Source: a candidate division LCP-89 bacterium B3_LCP
Lineage (GTDB): Bacteria; Electryoneota; B3-LCP
Reading direction: 5' to 3'
Assembly (NCBI GenBank): GCA_005223185.1
Contig: NJBN01000001.1
Span: forward strand, 186,001 to 250,000
Length of the DNA: 64,000 nucleotides
Shown here: positions 51,951 to 60,875 of the stretch, in pieces
Layout of the letters: each line of letters starts with the position of its first letter
Position numbering within the stretch: position 1 is the first letter of the stretch
Program-made: the position numbers and the translations under genes
Notes under the pieces: model-generated
Told to the model about the DNA's origin: nothing
The model's input: only the letters and a program-made list of their open reading frames with translations
The model's database searches: none

Positions 51951-53423
51951 ATGAAAAAACCCTCAATCATATTACTATCAACCCTACTTCTCTTCGCCTG
52001 CCAGAGCCCACGGGAGAAGGAACCGGAATTAAAGCCGGTTGCGGTTGATCTGCTGGAGATACGGGAACGCGGTAACTTAGTCGCGGTAACCGGTTACGGC
52101 GCTAACAGCTATTTTCTCTACAAAGGTCAGCCTATGGGTTACGAGTACGAACTCCTGAACATCCTGGCTGACCATCTGGACCTGAACGTGGAACTGAAGA
52201 TCGTCAAGGATATGGACCTGGTCTTCGATGCTCTTAACCAGGGAGAAGTGGATATTATAGCTCTGGGTCTCACGGTTACCAAAGATAGAGCGGAAAAGGT
52301 AGCTTTCACAGAACACCACAACGAAACCCGCCAGGTGCTGGTGCAGCGCAAACCTGATAACTGGCGCTTGATGAAACTGCACGAAATAGAACGGCTCCTG
52401 ATTCGCAATCCAATTGACCTGTTGGGCGCCGAAGTACACGTTCGCAAGGGGTCATCATATTACGCTCGCCTGGTCAATCTATCTGAAGAGATCGGCGGGG
52501 ATATTAAGATTAAAACCGTTCCCGGTCACGTTTCCACTGATGAACTGATCGGTCAGGTATCTCGTGGGGAAATCGATTACACCATCGCAGATGAGCATAT
52601 TGCTAAAATTAATTCAGCCTTTTACGCGGACATTGACTACGAAACACCCATAAGCTTTCCACAGCGTATTGCCTGGGCGGTGCGCAAATCATCACCGGAA
52701 CTCTTAGAAACTGTGAATCAGTGGACGCGCGAGATGAAGCAGAGTGCCGTATATTATACAATTTATAATAAATATTACAAGGATCGCGGCGGTTACAGGA
52801 AGAGAGTTAGAAGCGAATTTTATGCCTTCAAAGGCGGGCGGATCTCCAAATATGACGATCTGATCAAGCAACACGCAACAGAACTTGACTGGGACTGGCG
52901 GCTTTTAGCATCGTTGATCTACAGGGAATCACACTTTGATCCCTGGACCCGTTCCTGGGCTGGAGCTGTGGGATTGATGCAGTTGATTCCGGAGACCGCC
53001 CGGCAGTACGGCGCTTTAGATATATACGATCCGGCTCAAAACCTGAAAGCCGGAACTAAATACTTGAAATGGCTGGAAGGTATATGGCAGGGCATTACCG
53101 ATCCGATAGAACGAACCAAGTTCATCTTAGCATCATATAACGCAGGGCAAGGACACGTTTTCGATGCTCGCCGATTAGCCAGAAAATACGACCGCGATCC
53201 GGATATATGGGATGATAACGTCGGTTACTTTATCTTGAAAAAATCCAGCGCGGAATATTTTAATGACGAAGTTGTGGAACACGGGTATTGCCGCGGTGGC
53301 GAAACGTACGCTTATGTACGTGACGTTTTCGAGTTATATGAGCATTACAAGAAGCACGTGCAGTTGGAAGAGGCTATAGAGCCACCCGTAAATAAGGACA
53401 ATATCGCCTCAGAGGGAATCTGA
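51951..53423 (+). CDS. mltF: Membrane-bound lytic transglycosylase (MltF-like) lipoprotein
   Basis: MltF-type enzymes cleave peptidoglycan between MurNAc and GlcNAc. The 490-aa protein has a lipoprotein signal (ILLSTLLLFAC), a periplasmic substrate-binding-like domain (about residues 38-270; GYEYELLNILADHLDLNVEL) and a C-terminal SLT domain (about 300-445) with the catalytic-Glu segment SLIYRESHFDPW and GAVGLMQLIPETARQYG. The fold order is that of MltF. It is followed 1 nt later by a small 2TM protein, likely co-transcribed. Confidence 0.92.
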   Translation: MKKPSIILLSTLLLFACQSPREKEPELKPVAVDLLEIRERGNLVAVTGYGANSYFLYKGQPMGYEYELLNILADHLDLNVELKIVKDMDLVFDALNQGEVDIIALGLTVTKDRAEKVAFTEHHNETRQVLVQRKPDNWRLMKLHEIERLLIRNPIDLLGAEVHVRKGSSYYARLVNLSEEIGGDIKIKTVPGHVSTDELIGQVSRGEIDYTIADEHIAKINSAFYADIDYETPISFPQRIAWAVRKSSPELLETVNQWTREMKQSAVYYTIYNKYYKDRGGYRKRVRSEFYAFKGGRISKYDDLIKQHATELDWDWRLLASLIYRESHFDPWTRSWAGAVGLMQLIPETARQYGALDIYDPAQNLKAGTKYLKWLEGIWQGITDPIERTKFILASYNAGQGHVFDARRLARKYDRDPDIWDDNVGYFILKKSSAEYFNDEVVEHGYCRGGETYAYVRDVFELYEHYKKHVQLEEAIEPPVNKDNIASEGI

Positions 53424-53424
53424 T

Positions 53425-53703
53425 ATGGACGAAAATCAGCGTTATGAACGCGCCCGCAAACGGGTCGAAGAGATCAAGGGATTCTACACCCACCTGTTGG
53501 TATATGTATTGGTCAATATTTTTCTCGTCCTGTTCAACTGGTTCTCCAGTCCCGGGCATTGGTGGTTTCAATGGCCCCTGATCGGCTGGGGAATAGGTCT
53601 AGCTGTACACTGGCTTTCCATCTTCGGATTGGGCAGTTTCCTGGGCAAGGAATGGGAAGAGCGGAAAATTAAAGAGATTGTGGAGAAGGATAAGGGGGAG
53701 TAA
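53425..53703 (+). CDS. Small 2TM-domain membrane protein
   Basis: The 92-aa protein has the family layout of the 2TM domain (PF13239): an Arg-rich start (RYERARKRVEEIKGFYTHLL), two membrane segments (LLVYVLVNIFLVLFNWF and GWGIGLAVHWLSIFGLGSFL) and a charged tail. In other proteins this domain often precedes a histidine kinase; here it stands alone. Its start lies directly after the mltF stop. Function is unknown. Confidence 0.85.
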   Translation: MDENQRYERARKRVEEIKGFYTHLLVYVLVNIFLVLFNWFSSPGHWWFQWPLIGWGIGLAVHWLSIFGLGSFLGKEWEERKIKEIVEKDKGE

Positions 53704-53706
53704 TTA

Positions 53707-53756
53707 TGTAGGGTGGACTAAGTCCGTCCCTTGAGGGACGAGCGCAGTCCACCAAA
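53707..53756. repeat. Nested hairpin, GGTGGACT family, copy 1
   Basis: Outer arms GGTGGACT (53712-53719) and AGTCCACC (53746-53753) pair over 8 bp. The inner arms CGTCCC and GGGACG pair around a TTGA loop. Confidence 0.75.
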
Positions 53757-53780
53757 TAAGAAGGAATATAGGAAAAGTAG

Positions 53781-53826
53781 CGTAGGGGGGACTAAGCCTC
53801 GCCCAAGCGGGGTGTAGTCCACCAAT
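53781..53826. repeat. Nested hairpin, GGTGGACT family, copy 2
   Basis: Outer arms GGGGGACT (53786-53793) and AGTCCACC (53816-53823) pair with one mismatch. The inner arms are CCTCGC and GCGGGG with loop CCAA. Compared with copy 1 the inner stem has changed in sequence but still pairs. Confidence 0.75.
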
Positions 53827-53875
53827 AAGTGATAATATCCATAAGCACAGAGAAATTATACCAAACGGAAAATAA

Positions 53876-55261
53876 ATGAACCATAAACGAGTGCTGGTCA
53901 TAGGCTTGGATTGTTTCACGCCGCAGTTTGTGTTTGACCAGTGGAAAGATGATCTACCCAACTTGAAGAAGTTAATGGATAGCGGAACCTATGGGCTTCT
54001 GGAAAGCACCATTCCCGCTATCACCGTCCCTGCGTGGCAGTCCATGATGACTTCCAAGAACCCGGGGAAGTTGGGTTTCTACGGATTTCGCAACAGGGCA
54101 AACCATTCTTACGATGAGATGTTTTACGCCAATTCGTTGGCGGTCAAAGAACCAACGGTATGGGATTTGCTGAGTAAGGCGGGCAAGCAATCAGTTGTTA
54201 TGAGCGTGCCTCAGACCTATCCACCCAAGCCTATTGAGGGTTGTCTGATCGGATGTTTTCTAACTCCCGATACCGACAGCGAATTCACCTATCCTGCGGA
54301 GTTGAAAAAAGAGCTGTGGGATAACGTGGGTGAATATATAATTGACGTGAAGGACTTCCGCACAGATGATAAGGTTAATCTAATCCGGCAGATTTGGCAG
54401 ATGACAGCGCGGCGTTTCGCCACCGTGCGCTACCTGATGGATGAAAAGCCCTGGGATTTCTTCATGTTCGTGGAGATGGGGCCCGACCGCATACATCACG
54501 GCATGTGGAAATATGTGGATCCCGAACACCCCAAATATGAAAAGGGAAACCGCTTCGAAGGGTCCATCCTTAACTATTATAAATACCTTGATGAAGAGAT
54601 CGGAACTCTGCTGGGTAAAGTCGGTGATGAAACTTTAATTCTGGTCGTTTCCGATCACGGCGCCAAGAAGATGGACGGCGGGATCAACTTCAATGACTGG
54701 TTAATTCGGGAAGGTTACCTGACGGTCAAAGAGATGCCTTCAGAACCGAAAAGTCTGAAGAACGACAACATAGACTGGTCGAAGACCAGTGTATGGGGAT
54801 CAGGAGGTTATTACGGCAGGCTCTTTTTAAACGTCAAGGGACGCGAACCGGAAGGTCAAATCGATCCTGCCGATTACGATCTCTTCCGGGATGAATTAAT
54901 TCAGAAGATAGAAGCGTTAACCGATCCCGACGGCAATAACATCGGCACCAAGGTATTCAAACCCGAAGAGACCTACCCGGTGGTAAACGGCATCGCTCCG
55001 GATTTGATCGTCTATTTTGGTGACCTCAATTGGCGTTCTTTGGGCTCAATCGGCAACCCAACTATCTGGTCATTCGAAAACGATACCGGTCCGGATGACG
55101 CCAATCATGCTCAGCACGGGCTTTTTATCAAGCACGATCCTTCAGATCCAGGCGGAGGACGACGGTATGATGACGCTCACCTGATGGATATAGCGCCAAC
55201 GGTGTTGGATCATTTAGGCGTCCAGGTGCCGGAGGACTTTGAGGGGAAGATAATTAAATAG
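53876..55261 (+). CDS. Alkaline-phosphatase-superfamily phosphodiesterase (type I), copy 1
   Basis: These enzymes cleave phosphodiester or pyrophosphate bonds with two metal ions. The 461-aa protein shows the metal-binding Asp in LVIGLDCFTPQF, the nucleophile region ITVPAWQSMMTSKNPGK (Thr), MGPDRIHHGMWK and SDHGAKKMDGG, and a late His (NHAQHGLFIKH). No signal peptide is present, so it is probably cytoplasmic. The start ATG 53876 follows the hairpin repeats. A paralogue lies 0.8 kb downstream with an APS kinase between them. The substrate is unknown; a nucleotide-sugar or sulfo-nucleotide intermediate is one possibility. Confidence 0.88.
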   Translation: MNHKRVLVIGLDCFTPQFVFDQWKDDLPNLKKLMDSGTYGLLESTIPAITVPAWQSMMTSKNPGKLGFYGFRNRANHSYDEMFYANSLAVKEPTVWDLLSKAGKQSVVMSVPQTYPPKPIEGCLIGCFLTPDTDSEFTYPAELKKELWDNVGEYIIDVKDFRTDDKVNLIRQIWQMTARRFATVRYLMDEKPWDFFMFVEMGPDRIHHGMWKYVDPEHPKYEKGNRFEGSILNYYKYLDEEIGTLLGKVGDETLILVVSDHGAKKMDGGINFNDWLIREGYLTVKEMPSEPKSLKNDNIDWSKTSVWGSGGYYGRLFLNVKGREPEGQIDPADYDLFRDELIQKIEALTDPDGNNIGTKVFKPEETYPVVNGIAPDLIVYFGDLNWRSLGSIGNPTIWSFENDTGPDDANHAQHGLFIKHDPSDPGGGRRYDDAHLMDIAPTVLDHLGVQVPEDFEGKIIK

Positions 55262-55308
55262 GAAATAGATAACAGAGAACAGAAAACAGAACACTGGGGG
55301 GAGAAACG

Positions 55309-55926
55309 ATGGAAAAGATGAGTGAGAAAGGTTTCACCATTTGGTTTACGGGGCTTTCCGGAGCAGGAAAGACCACGATTTCAAAGATGGTAAGTGAAAA
55401 ACTGCGAGAAAGAGGCAGAAAAGTTGAACTCTTAGATGGCGATATAGTCCGCCGGAACCTGTCCAAAGGCCTGGGATTTTCTAAGGAAGACCGGGATATT
55501 AACATCCGCCGCATCGGTTTTGTATGCCATCTGCTATCTAAGAATGGGGTGGTAGCTATAGCTGCTGCCATCAGTCCTTATGAATCCGTGAGACAGGAAA
55601 ACCGCAAGCTGATCAGTGATTACGTCGAAGTTCACGCGCGTTGCCCCATTGACGTGTTAAAAGAGCGCGACGCCAAGGGGTTGTACAAAAAAGCGCTGGC
55701 GGGTGAAATTCAAAATTTCACCGGTGTCAGTGATCCTTACGAGTCTCCGGAAAATCCTGACGTTGTTTGTGATTCTGACAAGGAATCACCCGAAGAATCT
55801 GCAGCTAAGGTAATCATCAAGCTTGAAGAACTGGGTTATATCGAATCAGAAAAAACAGCATCGGGATACACCAAAGAAGAAGAGGAGAAAGTAAACGAAC
55901 GCTTAAAGGCGTTAGGATACTTATAA
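55309..55926 (+). CDS. cysC: Adenylylsulfate (APS) kinase, CysC-like
   Basis: CysC phosphorylates APS to PAPS, the donor for sulfation. The 205-aa protein has the P-loop GLSGAGKTT (about residues 15-23), LLDGDIVRRNLSKGLGFSKEDR, which positions the substrate, and KKALAGEIQNFTGVSDPYE. The core is complete. The last 19 residues (YTKEEEEKVNERLKALGYL) extend past the normal kinase and, from memory, resemble the tail of some alkaline-phosphatase-family proteins. No ATP sulfurylase or sulfotransferase is visible in the window. It lies between two phosphodiesterase genes. Confidence 0.92.
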   Translation: MEKMSEKGFTIWFTGLSGAGKTTISKMVSEKLRERGRKVELLDGDIVRRNLSKGLGFSKEDRDINIRRIGFVCHLLSKNGVVAIAAAISPYESVRQENRKLISDYVEVHARCPIDVLKERDAKGLYKKALAGEIQNFTGVSDPYESPENPDVVCDSDKESPEESAAKVIIKLEELGYIESEKTASGYTKEEEEKVNERLKALGYL

Positions 55927-55999
55927 CATGTGAAACGGGGTTATCCTTAAAGATGTCACTCTGAAAGTAGCGCGGGGGCTTGCCCCCGTATATGGGTGG

Positions 56000-56035
56000 C
56001 ATGCTTCCAGCTCACCATAGGTGAGACGAAGCATG
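56000..56035. repeat. Nested hairpin, family 3, copy 2
   Basis: Outer arms CATGCTTC (56000-56007) and GAAGCATG (56028-56035) pair over 8 bp. The inner CTCACC/GGTGAG pairs around ATA. A short GC hairpin (CGGGGG...CCCCCG, 55973-55988) lies next to it. Confidence 0.75.
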
Positions 56036-56062
56036 TCCTACTGGAACTGACGGAAATACATA

Positions 56063-57415
56063 ATGAAATTTTTCTTCAATAAAGGAAATGCCAGGACGAC
56101 CCGGCGTGTGGTCGTCATCGGTATAGACGGAACGCCACAGACTTTCCTGAAGAAACACATCGCGGCAGGAGACCTGCCGCACCTGAAGCGAATCACAGAT
56201 GGCGGGCAACTGCATCAGATGAATTCTGTGCAGCCGTGCATCTCTTCAGTCGCCTGGTCAACTTTCATGACCGGCGTAAATCCAGGAAAACACCGCATCT
56301 TCGGTTTCGTGGACAGAAAGCCCAATCCCTTCGGGATATTTTTGCCCAACGCCATACACATGGGCGCTAAGACACTGTGGGATATATTCTCAGAAGCTGG
56401 CAAGAGGGTGGCGGTCATCAACGTTCCGGTTACGTCGCCTCCGAAGGAAGTAAACGGCATCTTGATAGGCGGGTTCCTGTCAGTGGACGTGCTCAAATGC
56501 GCTTATCCCAGGGAATTTGGTGCTGAGCTGAAACAGTGGGATTACCGCATCGATGCAGACGCCAATTTGGGTAGAAATGACAAAGAAGCCTTCTTCGAAG
56601 ATCTGTTCGTAACGCTGGATAGACGTTTAGAAGCAGCGAGGAGGATTTTCGAAAGAGAGCCATGGGACTTCTTCCAGCTTCACGTAATGGAAACTGATCG
56701 GATCAACCATTTTCTGTGGGAACACTATGAAAAGGAAGATCCCAAATATCATGCGCGTTTCCTTGAATTCTACGGAAAAGTCGATGAACTTTTGGGTGAG
56801 TTCTACGACCGTACGAAAGATGACACGGAATTCATAGTGCTGTCTGATCACGGTTTCTGCACGGTGAAGAAGGAAGTTTACTTAAATCAGTGGCTGGAAG
56901 ACAGGGGATACCTGAAGTTAACTGGCGATCAGCCGCGTTCCGTTGCAGATATGGATAGCAGCAGCAGAGCGTACAGCCTGATTCCGGGAAGGGTATTCTT
57001 AAACCTTGAGGGTCGCGAACAGAACGGGGCTGTTCCTAAAGGAGCTGAGGCGGAGGCTCTGACCAACGAATTAGCCGAAGCGCTATTAACTATGACCGAT
57101 CCCGATGATGGCAGCCGTATCATTGAGCAGGTGGTTCGGAGAGACGATCTGTACACAGGTTTATATTCACAAGAAGCGGCAGATTTAATCGCCATACCCT
57201 ATGATGGTTACGATCTGAAGGCAAACGTCAGACAGCCCAGCATCACCTTCAAGGGTGATTTGGTGGGCATGCACACCTTCTGGGATGCAGCTCTATACGT
57301 CAAAGACCGCCAGATTCAGATTGATGATTTCGGGATAATTGATTTAGCGCCCAGCATTATGAAAATGATGGACATGGAACCACTTCCGGAAATGGATGGG
57401 AGATCGCTGATTTGA
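56063..57415 (+). CDS. Alkaline-phosphatase-superfamily phosphodiesterase (type I), copy 2
   Basis: The 450-aa paralogue of the gene at 53876 has VVIGIDGTPQTF, the nucleophile region PCISSVAWSTFMTGVNPGKH (Ser), METDRINHFLW, LSDHGFCTVKKE and a late His (GMHTFWD). Metal ligands therefore look complete, but the nucleophile is Ser rather than the Thr of copy 1. It lacks a signal peptide. Its stop overlaps the TTG of the next frame. Together with the neighbouring APS kinase and glycosyltransferases it points to a glycan or sulfo-nucleotide pathway, which is an inference. Confidence 0.88.
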   Translation: MKFFFNKGNARTTRRVVVIGIDGTPQTFLKKHIAAGDLPHLKRITDGGQLHQMNSVQPCISSVAWSTFMTGVNPGKHRIFGFVDRKPNPFGIFLPNAIHMGAKTLWDIFSEAGKRVAVINVPVTSPPKEVNGILIGGFLSVDVLKCAYPREFGAELKQWDYRIDADANLGRNDKEAFFEDLFVTLDRRLEAARRIFEREPWDFFQLHVMETDRINHFLWEHYEKEDPKYHARFLEFYGKVDELLGEFYDRTKDDTEFIVLSDHGFCTVKKEVYLNQWLEDRGYLKLTGDQPRSVADMDSSSRAYSLIPGRVFLNLEGREQNGAVPKGAEAEALTNELAEALLTMTDPDDGSRIIEQVVRRDDLYTGLYSQEAADLIAIPYDGYDLKANVRQPSITFKGDLVGMHTFWDAALYVKDRQIQIDDFGIIDLAPSIMKMMDMEPLPEMDGRSLI

Positions 57416-57450
57416 TTGTAGAGGATAAATTGGGGTTTTCAACAGAAGTG

Positions 57451-58533
57451 ATGGTTCACACTGATTGCCGCCACTTTTTAGGGGATCGTCCCTGCAAGCC
57501 GCATAAAAGCAAGGGAGTTCACTGCGAAGGCTGCGAGGAATATGATCCCATCAGCAAACGAATTCTGATAATCAAGCTGGGGGCGGTCGGGGACGTTATA
57601 CGCACGACGCCCCTGCTTCACGTTCTAAAGAAACCTGGTGTGCACATAACCTGGCTGACAGAAACGCCGGAAGTTATACCTCAAAGACAAGTTGACAGGA
57701 TATTCAAACTGGATGCTTCCAGTCTTGCATACCTGCAAGCTACTTCTTTCGATGTCCTGTACAATCTCGACAAGGACTCCCAGGCTATTGCCTTGTGCAA
57801 ACTGGTAAAAGCCAAAGAGAAGTTCGGTTTCACCATGAAAGATGGTGTTTGCGAACCGATTGATGACCAGGCACACGCTAAGTGGCTAACCGGTCTCTTT
57901 GATGATCTCAACCAGAAGAACAGATTGAGCTATCTTGATGAGACATTTGCGATGTGCGGTCTACAGTTCAAGGGCGAACGATATATAATTGAACTTGATG
58001 GTACTTCACCATTCGATATAGATCTCCCCAGACCGCTAATCGGCTTGAATACCGGCTGCGGAGCGCGTTGGCCCTCACGCTTGTGGGCATTCGAGAACTG
58101 GGCGGCATTAATTAGAAAGCTGCAGGAAGCGGATTTGGGAGTGCTTCTCTTGGGCGGTCCTGATGAGGACGAAAAGAACAAGAAACTGGCTGAAACGACA
58201 GGCGCGGCTTACGCAGGTTACTTCCCTCTGCAGCAGTTTTTTCACTTAGTGAATGAAGTGGACGTGCTGGTGACTGGCGTAACCATGGCGCTACATATCG
58301 GAATAGGGCTGGACAAGCGGATAGTGCTGTTTAACAATATATTTAACCGCAATGAGTTTGAACTCTACGACCTGGGACAAATCATAGAGCCTGACGTTGA
58401 TTGTTTGGGGTGCTTTAAGCCCGTTTGCGAAGATGACTGCATGAATCTGCTAAAGCCAGATCAGGTATTCGAGGTGGTTTCCTTAGAGGCGGTTAAGGTT
58501 GGTGCGGGAGGGAGAGCAGCTGTTAAACCATGA
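57451..58533 (+). CDS. GT9-family glycosyltransferase with N- and C-terminal Cys clusters
   Basis: GT9 enzymes (heptosyltransferase type) add sugars to lipopolysaccharide or similar glycans. The protein shows ILIIKLGAVGDVIRTTPLLH, the family opening, and GCGARWPSRLWAFENWAALI and LLGGPDEDE further on. Before the fold lies a Cys motif (CRHFLGDRPCKPHK, VHCEGC: Cys6, 15, 25, 28), and after it CLGCFKPVCEDDC, together eight Cys that could bind a metal or iron-sulfur cluster. The start is uncertain: ATG 57451, TTG 57430 (with GAGG upstream) and TTG 57412 are all possible. Confidence 0.85.
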   Translation: MVHTDCRHFLGDRPCKPHKSKGVHCEGCEEYDPISKRILIIKLGAVGDVIRTTPLLHVLKKPGVHITWLTETPEVIPQRQVDRIFKLDASSLAYLQATSFDVLYNLDKDSQAIALCKLVKAKEKFGFTMKDGVCEPIDDQAHAKWLTGLFDDLNQKNRLSYLDETFAMCGLQFKGERYIIELDGTSPFDIDLPRPLIGLNTGCGARWPSRLWAFENWAALIRKLQEADLGVLLLGGPDEDEKNKKLAETTGAAYAGYFPLQQFFHLVNEVDVLVTGVTMALHIGIGLDKRIVLFNNIFNRNEFELYDLGQIIEPDVDCLGCFKPVCEDDCMNLLKPDQVFEVVSLEAVKVGAGGRAAVKP

Positions 58534-58719
58534 GAAAGCTTACCCTTAGTTATTAAGTTAATTATTACTTAAGCATGCTATGAGTTTCAAAAGAGCTTGA
58601 CTTTAAGGTTTATCTTTATTAATTTTAGCCTTACATACTAAAAACAGGAATGAGGGACACTGGCCAGGATAAAAGATTTTCAAAGTAGAGCGGCGACCCA
58701 ATACCGCGACCGACCCATT

Positions 58720-59751
58720 TTGATAACAGGTGCTGATGGTTTCATTGGATCTCATCTGATCGAAAAGTTGGTTTCTGAGGGCGCTCGAATTCAAGCCTTG
58801 GTGCGGAAACCGGCTGAGGAACTCAAAAATATATCTCACCTGACCGAGCGTATAGAGCTGCAGTTCGCCGACATCACCGATGAAGACCAGGTGCTTGGGG
58901 CGTTGAAGTGCTTGCAGGGTGAGAGAGACGTCATAATTTTTCACCTGGCGGCGGAAGCGCATGTAGGTGAATCCTGGGTTCAGCCGGAACAGACGCTGCA
59001 GACCAATGTTTTGGGTACACTGAACTTGCTCAGAGCGGTCTGCGAGTTGAATCTGCACTTGCACTGCTTCGATTACGCCGGTTCTTCGGAAGAATACGGT
59101 AGCTGCGATCCTGCTAAATCTGAAAAATATCACCATGTGGAAGGCGGCGGAGTTCTACTGGATGAATTATCACCATTAAACCCGAAGAGCGTGTATGCTG
59201 CCAGCAAAGTCGCCGCAGACTTCCTCTGCCGGACATTCTTCGACGCCTATGACATTCCGGTGGTCGTTTCCCGCATGTTCAATAATTTCGGCCCCCGGCA
59301 GAACCCGCGTTTCATTACGGGAACGGTGATAACTCAGGCGTTATCAACTGATATTGTTGAAATAGGATCACCCCACGCCAAACGTGACTTCACTTTTGTC
59401 ACTGATGGCGTTTGGGGACATTTATTGACGGCATTGTACGGTGAACCGGGGCAGGTCTATGTCTTTGGACAGGGAAAGAACGTTTCCATTGGTGAATGGG
59501 CCTCTTTAATCTTGGATTCAGGTTACAAAGCGGGATTTTGGGGACCCAAAGAACTGGTCAGCAGAGATAAACGCTTCCGGCCGGGACGAACTGACGAGGC
59601 GGATTTATTAGCTGATTCTTCGAGGTTGAATGAATTATGCGGCTGGCAGCCAGAAGTAACCTGGGAAGATGGAATTTTACAGACAATCAATTGGTATGCT
59701 GAAAATCGTCCCTTATGGGAAGGATTGGTGGATTGGAATCAGATAAAGTAA
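58720..59751 (+). CDS. NAD-dependent epimerase/dehydratase
   Basis: The 343-aa protein belongs to the extended short-chain dehydrogenase family acting on nucleotide sugars, most like GDP-mannose 4,6-dehydratase or related enzymes. It shows GADGFIGSHL, the Rossmann Gly pattern, FHLAAEAHVGES and the active-site SVYAASKVAADFL (Tyr-x3-Lys). TTG 58720 is the first canonical start but cuts the first beta strand. The frame is open upstream to 58654 and reads ARIKDF, then YRDRPILITG, a plausible N-terminus, so translation may start at a non-standard codon (CTG 58660 or ATA 58669). Its 3' end overlaps the GT2 gene. Confidence 0.88.
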   Translation: MITGADGFIGSHLIEKLVSEGARIQALVRKPAEELKNISHLTERIELQFADITDEDQVLGALKCLQGERDVIIFHLAAEAHVGESWVQPEQTLQTNVLGTLNLLRAVCELNLHLHCFDYAGSSEEYGSCDPAKSEKYHHVEGGGVLLDELSPLNPKSVYAASKVAADFLCRTFFDAYDIPVVVSRMFNNFGPRQNPRFITGTVITQALSTDIVEIGSPHAKRDFTFVTDGVWGHLLTALYGEPGQVYVFGQGKNVSIGEWASLILDSGYKAGFWGPKELVSRDKRFRPGRTDEADLLADSSRLNELCGWQPEVTWEDGILQTINWYAENRPLWEGLVDWNQIK

Positions 59752-60872
59752 ACCGGAAAAGCAAAACTAAGGAAAAGTTTGAAGTTTCCGTGGTTATGCC
59801 CTGCCTGAATGAAGAAGTAACGGTGGGAATCTGCATTGGTAAGGCGATGGATACCATGGAGAAAGCGGGCATTAAAGGTGAAGTGGTCATTTCTGATAAC
59901 GGCTCTACAGATAAATCCGTGGAGATCGCTGAAGGTTTGGGCGCGCGAGTTGTCCACCAGTCTGAAAAAGGGTACGGGAACGCCTATATAAAGGGACTTT
60001 CTGAGGCGAAGGGTAAGTACATCGTCATGGCGGACAGCGATGATAGTTACGACCTGACCGATCTGATCAGGTTCATCGAACCGCTGCGCCAGGGATATGA
60101 TATGGTCATGGGATCACGGCTAAAAGGTGAGATCAAACCGGGCGCTATGTCCTGGACACACCGCCTTGGCAATCCTGTCCTATCGGGTTTCTTGAACCTG
60201 CTATATCGAACCGGCATGAGTGACGCTCACTGTGGCATGCGCGCCTTTACCAGGGACGCCCTGCAGAGGATGCACCTGCAAACCGCCGGGATGGAATTCG
60301 CTTCCGAAATGGTGATTAAAGCCTCGAAAGCGAAATTGAAAGTAACAGAAATTCCCATCACGCTTCATCCGGACGGCAGGACGAGACCACCGCACCTGAG
60401 AACTTTCAGCGATGGCTGGCGGCACCTGCGGTTCATGCTCATGTACAGCCCCAGGCATCTGTTTGGTATATCAGGGACGATATTATCCTTGATTGGTTTA
60501 GTGCTGTTAGTCCTCTATTTTCTGGACTACATTGATTTGTTGGAGGGGATTTTAGGGGGTGTGGCGACTCTAAGCGGCTGGGCGATCACGCGCTTCGGGT
60601 TTTACGCACGAGCGCATCAGTTCACGTTGGAATTTCCCGATTGGGACCTGCCCTTGCAGCGGTTTTTCAAGAAGTTCAGTTTGGAGAGAAGCCTGATAAT
60701 GGGCGTCGTCCGCACAATATTTGGCATAATCCTGTTGATAAGCGCTTATAAATTTCCCGCGGTATACTTCGACCGGCTGTTTCTATTGGGAACGCTTATA
60801 TCCTGCTTCGGTTTTATGACCGTTTTCGACGCGTTTTTAACGCGGATATTGCAGTTTGAAGGGTTGAAATAA
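59715..60872 (+). CDS. Membrane GT2-family glycosyltransferase
   Basis: The N-terminal GT2 domain (about residues 20-250; VSVVMPCLNEEVTVGI, DNGSTD, ADSDDSYD) resembles dolichyl- or polyprenyl-phosphate sugar transferases. The C-terminal 130 residues contain about four membrane helices. The enzyme probably transfers a sugar to a lipid carrier. Start ATG 59715 overlaps the previous gene by 37 nt; an internal TTG at 59733 is a possible alternative. It is in the middle of the glycan cluster. Confidence 0.9.
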   Translation: MGRIGGLESDKVNRKSKTKEKFEVSVVMPCLNEEVTVGICIGKAMDTMEKAGIKGEVVISDNGSTDKSVEIAEGLGARVVHQSEKGYGNAYIKGLSEAKGKYIVMADSDDSYDLTDLIRFIEPLRQGYDMVMGSRLKGEIKPGAMSWTHRLGNPVLSGFLNLLYRTGMSDAHCGMRAFTRDALQRMHLQTAGMEFASEMVIKASKAKLKVTEIPITLHPDGRTRPPHLRTFSDGWRHLRFMLMYSPRHLFGISGTILSLIGLVLLVLYFLDYIDLLEGILGGVATLSGWAITRFGFYARAHQFTLEFPDWDLPLQRFFKKFSLERSLIMGVVRTIFGIILLISAYKFPAVYFDRLFLLGTLISCFGFMTVFDAFLTRILQFEGLK

Positions 60873-60875
60873 GAG

